A DNA stretch of 64,000 nt, taken from positions 202,750 to 266,749 of the forward strand of contig JAHHGZ010000005.1 in the NCBI GenBank assembly GCA_019359595.1, given 5' to 3'. Under the pieces are notes generated by a model. The model was not told the DNA's origin. It worked only from the letters and a program-made list of their open reading frames with translations, and did no database searches. Below, piece after piece: positions 44,293 to 57,377 of the stretch. Position numbers and translations under genes: made by a program. This DNA is from Cyanomargarita calcarea GSE-NOS-MK-12-04C (lineage in GTDB: Bacteria > Cyanobacteriota > Cyanobacteriia > Cyanobacteriales > Nostocaceae). Each line of letters opens with the position of its first letter. The first letter of the stretch is position 1.

Positions 44293-45204
44293 ATGACATC
44301 CCAATTACCACCACTTTATCAAAACGTTCCGATTGAATTAGTTCCAGCGAAAACAATTACATTATTTCCCATCAATACTTTCATTGAAAACATTGTTATT
44401 ACCGCCGATGGTACATTATTTGTCAGCAACCACGAAGCCGGAGAAATTGTACATATCTCTCTTGATGGTACTCAAAGAATTCATGCCACTTGGGAAAGTA
44501 AAATAGCTGGGTTAGCTATTGCCAATGATGGCAGTCTAATTGTGACTGCTTGGAATGCTAGCGGTACACCTGTAGTTTTACAAGTGTCAACCGAAGGTAA
44601 TATCGAACTATTAGCAACGCTTCAAGAAGCAATCTTTCTGAATGGCTTAACTTGCTTACAAGACGAACGTTATTTACTTGCCGATTCATTTCGTGGTGCT
44701 ATTTGGGAATTTAATTTAGCTGACAAAAGTACTAAAATTTGGTTAGAACATCCAATGCTTGCCCGTAGCAATTCTGAAAGTCAAATTCCTGCAGTTAACG
44801 GTTTAAAGTTTTTTGATGGTTATCTGTATGCATCTAACACGGAAAAGCAATTAATTCTGAAGATTTCTGTAGATGCTTCAGGCAATCCCAGCGAACCAGA
44901 AGTTTGGGTAACGAATAATAATATTGATGATTTTGCGTTTGATGTCGATGGTAATCTGTACGGTGCTACCCACATTTTTAATAGTGTTGTGAAGATTACT
45001 CCAAATGGTAAGACAATAACTATTGCAACTGCCGAACAAGGAGTAATTGGAAGTACGGCTGTTGCATTTGGACGTACTGAGAATGACAATACTTTTATTT
45101 ATGTGGTTGGCAATGGTGGAATGTTTTTACCTCCACCTACAGGAATTGTACCTTCAGGAGTGGTTTGTTTAGATGTTGGCAAAAAAGGTTTAATAGGGGT
45201 GTAG
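44293..45204 (+). CDS. SMP-30/gluconolactonase/LRE-like beta-propeller protein
   Basis: 303 residues with repeated blade motifs: [102 protein letters not shown]. These are typical of SMP-30-like lactonases that use a bound divalent metal. Substrate not known. It follows the SDR gene on the same strand, suggesting a two-gene oxidoreductase/lactonase unit. Confidence 0.8.
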   Translation: MTSQLPPLYQNVPIELVPAKTITLFPINTFIENIVITADGTLFVSNHEAGEIVHISLDGTQRIHATWESKIAGLAIANDGSLIVTAWNASGTPVVLQVSTEGNIELLATLQEAIFLNGLTCLQDERYLLADSFRGAIWEFNLADKSTKIWLEHPMLARSNSESQIPAVNGLKFFDGYLYASNTEKQLILKISVDASGNPSEPEVWVTNNNIDDFAFDVDGNLYGATHIFNSVVKITPNGKTITIATAEQGVIGSTAVAFGRTENDNTFIYVVGNGGMFLPPPTGIVPSGVVCLDVGKKGLIGV

Positions 45205-45584
45205 AGTTACAAATGATGTTGAAGTAAGGACCGAAGTTGGAAGAAGGAATAGCTAATAAAAATGCGCGTTCTGAGTTTAGAGCTTCAGTAAAAAAAATGT
45301 TTTTCGAGTCCTTTGTAGCGCGTTCACGTAGTGTCTCGCAGAGAAGAAAAACAGTGTCCTTGTTTCAATCCCACATGAGTACTCATGTGGGTACTTCTTC
45401 CTTCTTTCTTCGTGAACTGACTTTTCCAACATATTGTCACGTTTTCAATAAAATATAATGGGATGAGCATTCTCTGGCTATCCCACAATAGGTACATAAA
45501 ATCTAGGTTTATAAACCAAAGGATTTTTAGCTGCACCATATTGGTTATGAAATTTTTTTGATCATGGACTAATTGAAATACAAA
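45205..45584. other. Intergenic region with a perfect palindrome
   Basis: 380 bases. A 22-base perfect palindrome CCCACATGAG/CTCATGTGGG centred on TA lies at about 45370-45391. A dispersed GCGTTCACGTAGTGTCTCGC repeat is at 45319-45339. Small frames here (for example rightward from 45237) show no family pattern and are not called. Confidence 0.6.
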
Positions 45585-46145
45585 ATGTATCACGATCCCA
45601 GCGACCCACCCGTTACAATCTGCGTTTTACGAAGTGCTAAACCTGGAAAACAAAAGGAGTTTGAACAAGTTGTTTCTAGTATGATTGCGTCAGCGATGGA
45701 ATTTCCAGGGCATTTGGGAACGAGTACTTTTCGTCCTATCGATGCTGATAACCCAGAATATCGAATTATCTTCAAATTTGACAAAATCAGCAACCTCAAG
45801 CGTTGGGAAGAATCTCAAGTGCGGCAACGGTGGTTAGAGTTGGTAGAACCATTATCGCAAGGAACTGCAAATGTAGAGAAATTGACCGGGCTGGAAACTT
45901 GGTTTACGTTACCTGCAAAAAAAGCAATTGTTCCACCACCTCGCTATAAGATGGCATTGATTACTGGATTAGCAATCTTTTGTTTGATTAATATTATTAA
46001 TTTTCTATTTGCACCAATTTTAAATTCTCTCCCACCCTTAATTCGGTCTTTTGTACTTATTACCTGTCTTGTGTCGCTGATGACTTATGTTGTTATGCCG
46101 CAAATGACAAAATTATTTGCTAAATGGTTATATCCACGTCAGTAA
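45585..46145 (+). CDS. ABM-domain protein with C-terminal membrane spans
   Basis: 186 residues from the ATG at 45585; a TTG four codons upstream is less likely. The N-terminal ~95 residues are an antibiotic-biosynthesis-monooxygenase-like ferredoxin fold: VTICVLRSAKPGKQKEFEQVVSSMIASAMEFPGHLG, then EYRIIFKFDKISNLKRWEESQ. Two membrane segments follow (MALITGLAIFCLINIINFLF and LIRSFVLITCLVSLMTYVVM). This ABM-plus-two-spans layout is known in bacteria but has no firm function. Confidence 0.8.
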   Translation: MYHDPSDPPVTICVLRSAKPGKQKEFEQVVSSMIASAMEFPGHLGTSTFRPIDADNPEYRIIFKFDKISNLKRWEESQVRQRWLELVEPLSQGTANVEKLTGLETWFTLPAKKAIVPPPRYKMALITGLAIFCLINIINFLFAPILNSLPPLIRSFVLITCLVSLMTYVVMPQMTKLFAKWLYPRQ

Positions 46146-46160
46146 ATAATCAAAGTTCCC

Positions 46161-47342
46161 TTAACTGCGAGTCAACATAATCACCTGTTGCTTCAGCAAT
46201 TTACTCACCCCATCTACCTCAAAGTCAACACCCGCCAAAATCTCTCCCACCGTCGCTTGACCATCGCATTTTTGCAAAAACTCAACCTCGGCTTCAGACA
46301 AGTTAATTACTTGATAATCGTAATTAAATATACACTTACTAGGAAAACCATCAATACAAGGATTTCGCTCTGGTATCGCTGCTAAAAGGTTATTATCTGC
46401 TGTCCAATCGGCTTTGACTAAGGGAGGACGACCAAGGAAAAACTCGTAATGGCTTACCTCCGGGTCAAGTAATTCTATCAAGCGATAAAGTTCGCGCGAT
46501 CGCAAATGTGAGGCCCGTTCCATCAACTCAGGTGCTTTGTCCAACAATCTATCTAATTGCCAAAAACTTGCATTCGAGAAGCCTAAAAACTCCAACTCGG
46601 AAGCATCTATTAACTCAAACAGCGTCTCAATATTGTAGTCAACTTCTTGGGGATGAACGTACATATCGGCAAAACATTCATCCCGCTTATTTTCCATTGC
46701 CCAACGTTGCTGTTCGTACTTGACAAGACGGTTGTTTTGTGGTAATGAAGAAAATATTTGCCGTCCGACTTGCACGCCATCGGGATAATCGCCACGTTTG
46801 TCACCTTGGAGGAGTGCGATCGCCTTTTGCATGAGTTGAATTTCCCAACGTCCCAACTCACCGTAGACAAAAATGTGCATTAAGCCACCAGGGGCTAATT
46901 TTTTCGCTAAGGTTTGAATACCGCGAATCGGATCGGGTAAATGATGGAGAACCCCTACAGAATTTATGAAATCAAATTCTCCCGGCAATTGTTCCAGATC
47001 GTAAAGGCTGAGGTGGTGGAACTCGACACGATTGGCACCAGAACGTTTGCAGCGTTCTTTCGCAACTTCCAGAGTCCCTGCGCTCAAGTCAATTCCGACA
47101 ACCTGCGCTTGTGGGTTGAGATGCACTAAGTATTCAGTACTGACACCAGAACCACAACCAGCATCAAGAATGCGGATGTCTTGCTTTGGGGCTTTTTGTC
47201 CCGTACAGAAATTATAAGCAGCTAGCCAATTCCAGCGCCAGTTATAGCCTGGAGGTGGTTCATCTAGGAGCGGTTCTGGCGGAAACGGGTAAGTGTCGTA
47301 GAGTTTGGCGACTTTAGCGCTAATATTTTGAGAGTCGGACAT
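46161..47342 (-). CDS. Class I SAM-dependent methyltransferase
   Basis: 393 residues. After an N-terminal cap (VAKLYDTYPFPPEPLLDEPPPGYN) comes a Rossmann methyltransferase core: motif I ILDAGCGSGVSTEYL, then VVGIDLSAGTLEVA, INSVGVLHHLPDP and LAPGGLMHIFVYG. A ~170-residue C-terminal part with WQLDRLLDKAPEL and a winged-helix-like tail (QVINLSEAEVEFLQKCDG) completes it. This long form is common in cyanobacteria; its substrate is unknown. It converges on the ABM gene. Confidence 0.85.
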   Translation of the reverse strand: MSDSQNISAKVAKLYDTYPFPPEPLLDEPPPGYNWRWNWLAAYNFCTGQKAPKQDIRILDAGCGSGVSTEYLVHLNPQAQVVGIDLSAGTLEVAKERCKRSGANRVEFHHLSLYDLEQLPGEFDFINSVGVLHHLPDPIRGIQTLAKKLAPGGLMHIFVYGELGRWEIQLMQKAIALLQGDKRGDYPDGVQVGRQIFSSLPQNNRLVKYEQQRWAMENKRDECFADMYVHPQEVDYNIETLFELIDASELEFLGFSNASFWQLDRLLDKAPELMERASHLRSRELYRLIELLDPEVSHYEFFLGRPPLVKADWTADNNLLAAIPERNPCIDGFPSKCIFNYDYQVINLSEAEVEFLQKCDGQATVGEILAGVDFEVDGVSKLLKQQVIMLTRS

Positions 47343-47491
47343 GGTTCGAGTAACATTGCGGCATTCTTGAGTTTATCGTTTATCGTAGTGTCCAGATCCC
47401 CAACTTCTTTACGGATGCAGAAGAGCGAATAGTAGGTCTGACCCCTCAATGAGGATCGAAACAGTTCTCTCGCATACCATAACGCCCTTAT

Positions 47492-48025
47492 TTAAACATC
47501 ACATTGGTTCGTTTGGCAAAATTTGGCGTTCTTAATTTCGTCTTGTAAATTATTCAAAGAAATTATTTGTATATTTGTCCCATTTTGCACTTGAGCCGTA
47601 ATATAACCATAATTTTTACCCTGATAAAAGGAGTCTCTACCAACTTTGCTGATAAATTTCGCACTACGGAAATCATTGCTCACTCTGCTTCCATAGATAT
47701 CTTGAATCAATTTGACACCCTTGGCATTATTGACGGCAAATTTAATGCTAGTGTCACCACTGACTGTGATTCCTTCTTTTTTTACAACACCATTTTCTGA
47801 AGGAACACTTACGTAAAAATACAGATTATTCTTAGTTCCGTCGTAACCATTATTAAACTCACTGTTATACTTCAATGCTGGTAATTGGGGTTTAGTTTTC
47901 GCCCACTTAATGACACTGTTAACATTCTGTCCTGGAAGCGCTTGGACGGGAGTAGTAGCCAAAATCACTGCAATAACCGACAATCCAGCCAAGTGCAAAC
48001 GTAGAATTGTATTAGAATCAAACAT
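47492..48025 (-). CDS. Secreted protein of unknown function (paralogue 1)
   Basis: 177 residues with a signal peptide (AGLSVIAVILATTPVQA, cleavage near ALPGQ). The mature part has alternating strands; it ends KFCQTNQCDV with two Cys that could pair. It shares the signal region, SVIKWAKTKPQLPALKY, KLIQDIYG, FYQGKNYGYI and the C-terminal KFCQTNQCDV with the next gene upstream, so the two are tandem paralogues. No known domain recognised; likely periplasmic or outer. Confidence 0.75.
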   Translation of the reverse strand: MFDSNTILRLHLAGLSVIAVILATTPVQALPGQNVNSVIKWAKTKPQLPALKYNSEFNNGYDGTKNNLYFYVSVPSENGVVKKEGITVSGDTSIKFAVNNAKGVKLIQDIYGSRVSNDFRSAKFISKVGRDSFYQGKNYGYITAQVQNGTNIQIISLNNLQDEIKNAKFCQTNQCDV

Positions 48026-48144
48026 TTTTTTTATTGTATACCAGTGTTAATTAGCTACAGTCGGCGCATCTCTATTTTCGGAATTATTCTGGATAAAATT
48101 TTGCTTAAACTCCACAACACTCTTTCAAGGGAGTAGAAATTTTA

Positions 48145-48672
48145 TCAAACATCACATTGATTAGTTTGGCAAAATTTGGTGGATTTTATTTCATCTTGCA
48201 ACTTTTTCACAGGAATAATCTGGAAACTTGAGCCTCCGGAGTCATCGCTGGCTGTGTAGGCAAACTTCTGTCCTTGATAAAAATGCTGTCCGCGAATTTT
48301 TGTGACTAGCCGAGAATTTTTGAAGTCATTGGCAATGCTGACATCATAGATATCTTGAATCAATTTGATTGCCTTAGTACTTTTCTTCGCGAATTTCAAA
48401 TTGCGGTCATCACTTACTTCAATTGATTCTTGGGTAACATTCTTCCCAAAAGCAGTCCCGACAAAAAACCTCAAATTGCCCTTTGTGCCGAAATAAGTTG
48501 AGGTTTCATCACCATATTCGAGGGTTGGTAGCTGGGGTCTGCTTTTCACCCACTTCAATACGGTGTTACTACTTTGTCCTGGGAGTGCCTGAGCAGGAAT
48601 AGTAGCCAAAATAGCCGCGATCGCAGACAGAGTAACCAAGGTCAAACGCTTGATTTTGTTAGGGTTAAACAT
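48145..48672 (-). CDS. Secreted protein of unknown function (paralogue 2)
   Basis: 175 residues, signal peptide VTLSAIAAILATIPAQA, cleavage near ALPGQ. Related to the neighbouring gene over its whole length, with the identical end KFCQTNQCDV and shared TVLKWVKSRPQLPTLEYG, IKLIQDIYD and FYQGQKFAY. The two genes lie 119 bases apart on the same strand. No domain recognised. Confidence 0.75.
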   Translation of the reverse strand: MFNPNKIKRLTLVTLSAIAAILATIPAQALPGQSSNTVLKWVKSRPQLPTLEYGDETSTYFGTKGNLRFFVGTAFGKNVTQESIEVSDDRNLKFAKKSTKAIKLIQDIYDVSIANDFKNSRLVTKIRGQHFYQGQKFAYTASDDSGGSSFQIIPVKKLQDEIKSTKFCQTNQCDV

Positions 48673-52544
<3,872 letters not shown>

Positions 52545-52868
52545 AATTTAGTTCTGAGTTCTGAGTCAAAATCTCAGGACTCGGCACTTGGCATACGGTT
52601 TAACCTTTCGTAACATTGCTTTAATATCGCGGTTTCGGGAGCGAAGATGAAAAAGAATGTTACAAAGTGTTAAAAACAGTTATAAATGCTCATCATAATG
52701 CCCGAAAATATTTCCGGAAGGTAGATGAGTTCTGAAAGCTTTTGTAGTTGTGTTTACTCAAGCTAACCTCACAGGCATAAGTCTGTGAGGAGACAGAATC
52801 AGTCAACCTCTCAAGTCCCGCCAGTTTAATTAAATTCTGGTTTCTATTCGTTCTGGAGGAATCCATTA
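52545..52868 (+). promoter_or_regulatory. apcE-apcA intergenic region with probable apcABC promoter
   Basis: 324 bases. A TATAAAT-like -10 candidate is at 52681-52687. About 90 bases downstream ACCTCACAGGCATA...GTCTGTGAGG forms a hairpin (52766-52790), then the strong ribosome site GGAGG stands before apcA. The hairpin lies in the expected mRNA leader and may stabilise the abundant apcA-apcB-apcC transcript. Confidence 0.5.
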
Positions 52869-53354
52869 ATGAGTATCGTCACGAAGTCTATCGTGAATGC
52901 TGATGCAGAAGCCCGCTACCTTAGCCCCGGCGAACTGGATCGTATCAAGAGCTTTGTAACAGGTGGAGAAAAGCGCCTGCGTATCGCTCAAATGCTGACC
53001 GAGAACCGCGAGCGCATCGTTAAGCAAGCTGGCGATCAGTTGTTCCAAAAACGTCCTGATGTTGTATCTCCTGGTGGCAACGCTTACGGTCAAGAAATGA
53101 CCGCTACTTGCTTGCGTGACTTGGATTACTACCTCCGTCTCGTCACCTACGGAATCGTCGCTGGTGATGTTACACCCATCGAAGAAATCGGTGTTGTGGG
53201 CGTTCGCGAAATGTACAAGTCTTTGGGAACCCCCATCGATGCGGTTGCAGGTGGCGTTAACGCTATGAAGAACGTTGCAGTAGGCATGATGTCCGCTGAT
53301 GACGCTTCTGAAGCTGGTTCTTACTTCGACTATCTAGTCGGTGCTATGCAGTAG
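52869..53354 (+). CDS. apcA: Allophycocyanin alpha subunit
   Basis: 161 residues, standard length. The phycocyanobilin Cys is in [27 protein letters not shown]. The N-terminal [26 protein letters not shown] is allophycocyanin alpha. With ApcB it forms the core (alpha-beta)3 trimers. Follows a GGAGG ribosome site. Second gene of the apc cluster. Confidence 0.98.
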   Translation: MSIVTKSIVNADAEARYLSPGELDRIKSFVTGGEKRLRIAQMLTENRERIVKQAGDQLFQKRPDVVSPGGNAYGQEMTATCLRDLDYYLRLVTYGIVAGDVTPIEEIGVVGVREMYKSLGTPIDAVAGGVNAMKNVAVGMMSADDASEAGSYFDYLVGAMQ

Positions 53355-53419
53355 GGCCTTTTGATTAGCCTGCTGAAATAGAACTATTGCAATACGGTTG
53401 GAAATAAGGAAATAACAAC

Positions 53420-53905
53420 ATGCAAGACGCAATTACCGCTGTCATTAACTCTTCAGACGTTCAAGGTAAGTACCTCGATACCGGTGCTTTGGAAAAGTTG
53501 AAAGGCTACTTCCAAACTGGTGAATTGCGCGTACGTGCTGCTACCACCATCAGCGCTAACGCGGCTGCGATCGTTAAAGAAGCTGTGGCTAAGTCCCTGC
53601 TTTACTCAGACATCACCCGTCCCGGTGGTAACATGTACACCACCCGTCGCTATGCTGCTTGCATCCGCGATTTGGACTACTACCTCCGTTACTCCACCTA
53701 CGCTATGTTGGCTGGCGATCCTTCCATCTTGGATGAGCGCGTGCTAAATGGCTTGAAGGAAACCTACAACTCCTTGGGTGTACCCGTTGGTGCTACCGTG
53801 CAAGCTATCCAAGCGATGAAGGAAGTAACTGCTAGCTTGGTTGGTCCTGATGCTGGTAAAGAAATGGGTGTTTACTTCGATTACATCTGCTCTGGCTTAA
53901 GCTAA
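53420..53905 (+). CDS. apcB: Allophycocyanin beta subunit
   Basis: 161 residues. The phycocyanobilin Cys is in [27 protein letters not shown], and the NMYTTRR stretch with a likely methyl-Asn position nearby is typical of beta. N-terminus [20 protein letters not shown]. Follows apcA by 65 bases, co-transcribed. Confidence 0.98.
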   Translation: MQDAITAVINSSDVQGKYLDTGALEKLKGYFQTGELRVRAATTISANAAAIVKEAVAKSLLYSDITRPGGNMYTTRRYAACIRDLDYYLRYSTYAMLAGDPSILDERVLNGLKETYNSLGVPVGATVQAIQAMKEVTASLVGPDAGKEMGVYFDYICSGLS

Positions 53906-54126
53906 GAGCGAGTTTGCACTTAATGATTTAAGTGTGGCTTGATTAAAGTCTGGAAATCAGTCGTGAGTGTTAGAACGTTTTGCACCCAGTTGTTTTCGGA
54001 TAATGAGTGTTAGCAGTCTAGTATTGACGCTTGATTTCCAGCCTTTGAATGAATAGATAAAACTTTGCCCGTGCAATTTTGAGATAAAAAAAAGTTTCCA
54101 TCTTTAACTTCAGGAGATTTAATCCC

Positions 54127-54330
54127 ATGCGGATGTTTAAGATTACTGCTTGTGTCCCAAGCCAAACCCGGATTCGCACGCAACGGGAACTGCAAAATAC
54201 CTTTTTTACTAAATTGGTTCCTTATGATAACTGGTTCCGCGAGCAGCAACGCATTATGAAAATGGGCGGTAAAATCATTAAGGTGGAATTGGCTACTGGT
54301 AAGCAAGGTGCTAATACTGGTTTGCTGTAA
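54127..54330 (+). CDS. apcC: Phycobilisome small core linker ApcC (Lc 7.8)
   Basis: 67 residues: MRMFKITACVPSQTRIRTQRELQNTFFTKLVPYDNWFREQQRIMKMGGKI, the full CpcD-type small linker. It caps and stabilises core trimers. AGGAG ribosome site nine bases upstream. It closes the apcEABC cluster; the 221-base gap after apcB may hold a partial processing or termination site that lowers its level relative to apcAB. Confidence 0.97.
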   Translation: MRMFKITACVPSQTRIRTQRELQNTFFTKLVPYDNWFREQQRIMKMGGKIIKVELATGKQGANTGLL

Positions 54331-54362
54331 TTAATATAGAGTTGAATATTTTTTGTAGGGAG

Positions 54363-54398
54363 TAAAGGAGGGGTCAATGTTGGCCTCTTTTTTTTTTA
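54363..54398 (+). terminator. Terminator after apcC
   Basis: AAAGGAGG and CCTCTTT form a stem with one bulged G around the loop GGTCAATGTTGG, followed by a run of about ten T. It lies 33 bases beyond the apcC stop codon. Confidence 0.65.
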
Positions 54399-54532
54399 AC
54401 GAAGGAAGAAGGAAGAAGTCTAAACGGGTTTAAGTTGCTCACCAAATCGTATCGGTATATATAGAGACTACAATTGATGTTCTTTTATTTATTATCCTTG
54501 CTGTTCTTGTTAATACCCCGACCGTTCTCAGA

Positions 54533-54955
54533 ATGTTTCCACCGGGGGATTTTGCGAGATTGCAATGGACGCTGCAACACGCGAAAGTTATTACTGCTGT
54601 CAGTGCTGATATGGCGAGGAAGATTCAGCGACTCGGTGGAAGGGATGATGTGATTGTGTTGAAAAATGCGGTGGATACGGAGATTTTTTGTCCATATTCG
54701 CAGGGGAATCTCATTGCTAGCGATGCGGGTGGAATTCCTGAGGTGATTTCTCACAGTGAGAATGGTTTTATGATACCGCGTTATCAACTGCACAAGCTGG
54801 GTGAGGCTGTGTTGGAATGTTTAGGGATGACAGAGGATGAGAGAAGGAAGATTGGCAAAATGGGACGCGATCGCATTGTTCGGGAACATTCGATAAATCA
54901 AGAAAAGCTGCTACTTCAAACCGTAGTTAACCGTTTAATTCCCAATTCTGTATAA
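54533..54955 (+). pseudogene. GT4 glycosyltransferase remnant with internal deletion
   Basis: 140 residues join two distant parts of a family 4 glycosyltransferase. The first is the central hinge (KVITAVSADMARKIQRLGG...VIVLKNAVDTEIFCPY). It passes directly into the donor-site region (NLIASDAGGIPEVISHSENGFMI) and the C-terminal helix. About 120-130 residues that normally separate NGVDTxxF from the ASDxGGxPE motif, and the whole acceptor-binding N-domain, are missing. Not catalytic. Confidence 0.75.
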
Positions 54956-55031
54956 CGCTCTTTTATTACTCTCATGAGGTCAAATTCATTCTATCTATTA
55001 CAGCTTTATATACAGGATTAAAGGGTAATCA

Positions 55032-55610
55032 ATGGTAACAAGAATTCGTTTAAATAGGGGTACTGATAATGTACCCGTCGAAGCTAGCATTGTTAATTTG
55101 AATAACAAACATGTGGAAGACTTTGAGAATATATGGATGGGATTACTTAGGTTGTATCAACAAGACGATAAATTTTGGGATTTGGAAACAAAGCTCTTGA
55201 TGATTTCTTCTTACCACAGTTATGAGGGTTATGCAGTCGAATGTAATGACCAAACCGAGGGAGTATTACTACTTGAAACGCAATTACATGGTTCTCAAAT
55301 TACACCAGGTAAACGCATTGTTTATATCTACTACGTAGCAACGGCACCGTGGAATCGAGAAGCAATTCAACGTCCACCAAAACTTCAAGGTATTGGTACG
55401 GCACTACTTTTATTTGCTATAAGTAGAAGTCTAGAGTTGGGCTATGAAGGGCGAGTTGGGCTACATTCTTTACCCGGCTATGAAAAGTTTTATGACAACC
55501 GGGGAATGCTTGATTTGGGTTCAGACTCAGATTATGAAAATCTCGTATACTTTGAATACGGGGTGTGGCAACAACGACAACAAGAAGCAGATGAGTCTCA
55601 ATATGAGTAA
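55032..55610 (+). CDS. GNAT-family acetyltransferase-like protein
   Basis: 192 residues. The acetyl-CoA loop appears as KLQGIGTALLLFAISRSLELGY, preceded by the strand RIVYIYYVATAPWN and followed by VGLHSLPGYEKFYDNRGM, the usual late GNAT strand-helix. Substrate unknown. Its 3' end overlaps the start of the next gene, so the two are likely co-translated. Confidence 0.75.
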   Translation: MVTRIRLNRGTDNVPVEASIVNLNNKHVEDFENIWMGLLRLYQQDDKFWDLETKLLMISSYHSYEGYAVECNDQTEGVLLLETQLHGSQITPGKRIVYIYYVATAPWNREAIQRPPKLQGIGTALLLFAISRSLELGYEGRVGLHSLPGYEKFYDNRGMLDLGSDSDYENLVYFEYGVWQQRQQEADESQYE

Positions 55611-56121
55611 GCAAGAAGAAATGAATTATCCAGTTTCCAACCCAATGGATTTGTTATTTGATGAAAATTACCTAAAAGAAGCTGTTGCGGCTGAAGCTCT
55701 TGTTGGTGGAAATATTGGCGCTGGACTTGATTGGGGTAATGCGTACCCTAAATTATTGCTCAATTTATCATTACTTGAACGGCTGACCACGCTGCGTGTC
55801 TCGCTTAACCGTGAAATTAAGTTAACCATCAATAGCTGGGATTTAGGAGTTGGTATTGAGAAAGCACTCATAGCTGCTCGTGCCTGCGTTAAAGAAAAAT
55901 TGATATCTCCACCCCCCGAAGTAATTCCTCACCTGTCGCTTGTTCTACAGCAAGATGATTTATACAAAGAAGAATTTATCTCCAATCGAGCAGTCCTGCG
56001 ATCGCTCCTCAAAGTCCTACTAACCGATATCGATTGGGAAGCGATAGCTATTGCTGCTGCTAACTCGGTACGCGAACAAGTTTTGTCTCAAGTAAGTATG
56101 GGTGAAATAGTTTCAGTATAA
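55591..56121 (+). CDS. Hypothetical protein coupled to the GNAT gene
   Basis: About 176 residues from the ATG at 55591, which overlaps the GNAT stop by 20 bases; ATGs at 55603 and 55621 are alternatives, the last with a purine-rich site just upstream. Mostly helical: DLLFDENYLKEAVAAEALVGGNIGAGLDWG, then LLLNLSLLERLTTLRVSLNREI, then several more helices. No family recognised. The overlap suggests it works with the acetyltransferase. Confidence 0.6.
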   Translation: MSLNMSKQEEMNYPVSNPMDLLFDENYLKEAVAAEALVGGNIGAGLDWGNAYPKLLLNLSLLERLTTLRVSLNREIKLTINSWDLGVGIEKALIAARACVKEKLISPPPEVIPHLSLVLQQDDLYKEEFISNRAVLRSLLKVLLTDIDWEAIAIAAANSVREQVLSQVSMGEIVSV

Positions 56122-56186
56122 GAAATTTTTTTCTAACCCCTAATAGGTTTTAAGGGAGTATCCTGATTATACTCTTATGAGATTAA

Positions 56187-56293
56187 TACAGCAGATTTCA
56201 AGTGAGTGAAGTACAATTCGGCGGGCTGGAGAGCTTACCCCACAAGAGTTTTAAAATTAAGCACTGTACCTCATTTACCTTAAAAGTGCTGTA
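56187..56293. repeat. Miniature element, TACAGCA family, copy 2
   Basis: Starts TACAGCAGATTTCAAGTGAG, ends with the partial inverse CTTAAAAGTGCTGTA; internal GTACAATTC / CTGTACCTC match copy 1 at 31941-32042. The centre differs (GGCGGGCTGGAGAGC). It lies between the unknown gene and a broken glycosyltransferase, close to the break. Confidence 0.7.
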
Positions 56294-56312
56294 AAAGAGC
56301 GATAAGCAGCAA

Positions 56313-56681
56313 TCAAAGATTCACCAGCTTGTTTCCAGCGGAAATAAGGGGTGTTTTTGTATAAGTGAAAACATCCAAATCTACACCATTAGGAATTACT
56401 CTAATTTCATTTGCAGCAATTCCTCTAGTTTGTAAATAATATGAAGTTATAGTACTTGGAGTTACAATTAAATCTGCTGCTTCCAAGCAAATTTGTTCTT
56501 GGGAGTGTAATTTGTGCAAAAGTTCTCTATCTTCTGCAACACCAGGATAGCGATATTTTAATTCTATTGAAGGTAAACCGTTAACCTCAAATATTAATTT
56601 ATCGCAGTATTGTTGTTTATTTAGTGCGATGGGAAAACCTAACTCCAGTGGCGATTGGTAAAGAATTGGATACAATGCCAT
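56313..56681 (-). pseudogene. GT4 glycosyltransferase remnant (central fragment, minus strand)
   Basis: From YCDKLIFEVNGLPSIELKYRYP through ICLEAADLIVTPSTITSYYL and IRVIPNGVDLDVFTY this is the end of the N-domain and the hinge of a family 4 glycosyltransferase. The frame stops after the hinge, so the donor domain is missing. On the other side it loses similarity at about 56620-56640, so the N-terminus is missing as well. The part lies head to head with another truncated glycosyltransferase on the plus strand. Confidence 0.75.
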
Positions 56682-56697
56682 CAGAAAATAATGGTAA

Positions 56698-57375
56698 TCG
56701 AGCGATATTAACCCAGGTTATGTTATTGCCAAAGAGTTGCGGTCATTTGTCTATGCAAATTTTGATGCAATTATTGTACCGGGAGAGAGGGAAGTACCCT
56801 TTGGTGACCTGCCCAATGTGCAATATACAGCACCTTGGTTAATTCGCAATGCTTGGGAATTACCAGATATAAATACAACCCGCAAGTATATTCTCCAAAT
56901 AGACGAAACTGTAAAAATTATTCTCGTTTGTGCGAGCGGTCAAGCCTCAGAGTTACCTTTTTTTGGTAAACTAACGTTACAATTACAAGAAACTTTTCCC
57001 AACTGTGCGGTCAAAATTTTAGCTGCAACAAATCCTGTAGAATGTCCTTTAGATATGTGGGTGCGTCACCATCAGGGAATTGAATGTCTAGCAGCAGCCG
57101 ATATAGTAGTCGGAAGCGGTGGTTACAATACTGTTTACGAATGTGCTGCTGTGGGTGTACCGTTGGTAGCGTTGGCAAGAAAGCGACTCTACGATCGCCA
57201 AGACAAAAGAGCTGCAATAAGTTACCCAGTCAGTAATGTTGAAGGTGCTATCACGAAAGTCAGAATGCTTCTAGAACAGGTAAAATTTCAACAAAAACCG
57301 GATGTACTATCTTATGTTAACGGTGCCGTACAAGCAGCAGACTATATTAACTCCTCACTCCTAACTTCTAACTGA
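56698..57375 (+). pseudogene. 5'-truncated MurG-like (GT-B) glycosyltransferase
   Basis: The frame is open from 56698 after a TAA and reads SDINPGYVIAKELRSFVYANFDAIIVPGEREVPFGDLPNVQYTAPWLIR, then a donor domain with ILVCASGQASELPFF and VVGSGGYNTVYECAAVGVPLVALAR (UDP-sugar site). Only TTG/ATT-type starts exist near the front, and the ~100-residue N-domain is missing. The 3' part is well conserved. It ends two bases before the ftsW-like start, so its mRNA leader still drives that gene. Confidence 0.65.
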
Positions 57376-57377
57376 TT

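Noticed and set aside
45237..45458. Rightward 73-codon frame before the ABM gene
   Set aside because: Crosses a dispersed repeat and a perfect palindrome, Ser/Phe-rich chance translation, no ribosome site.
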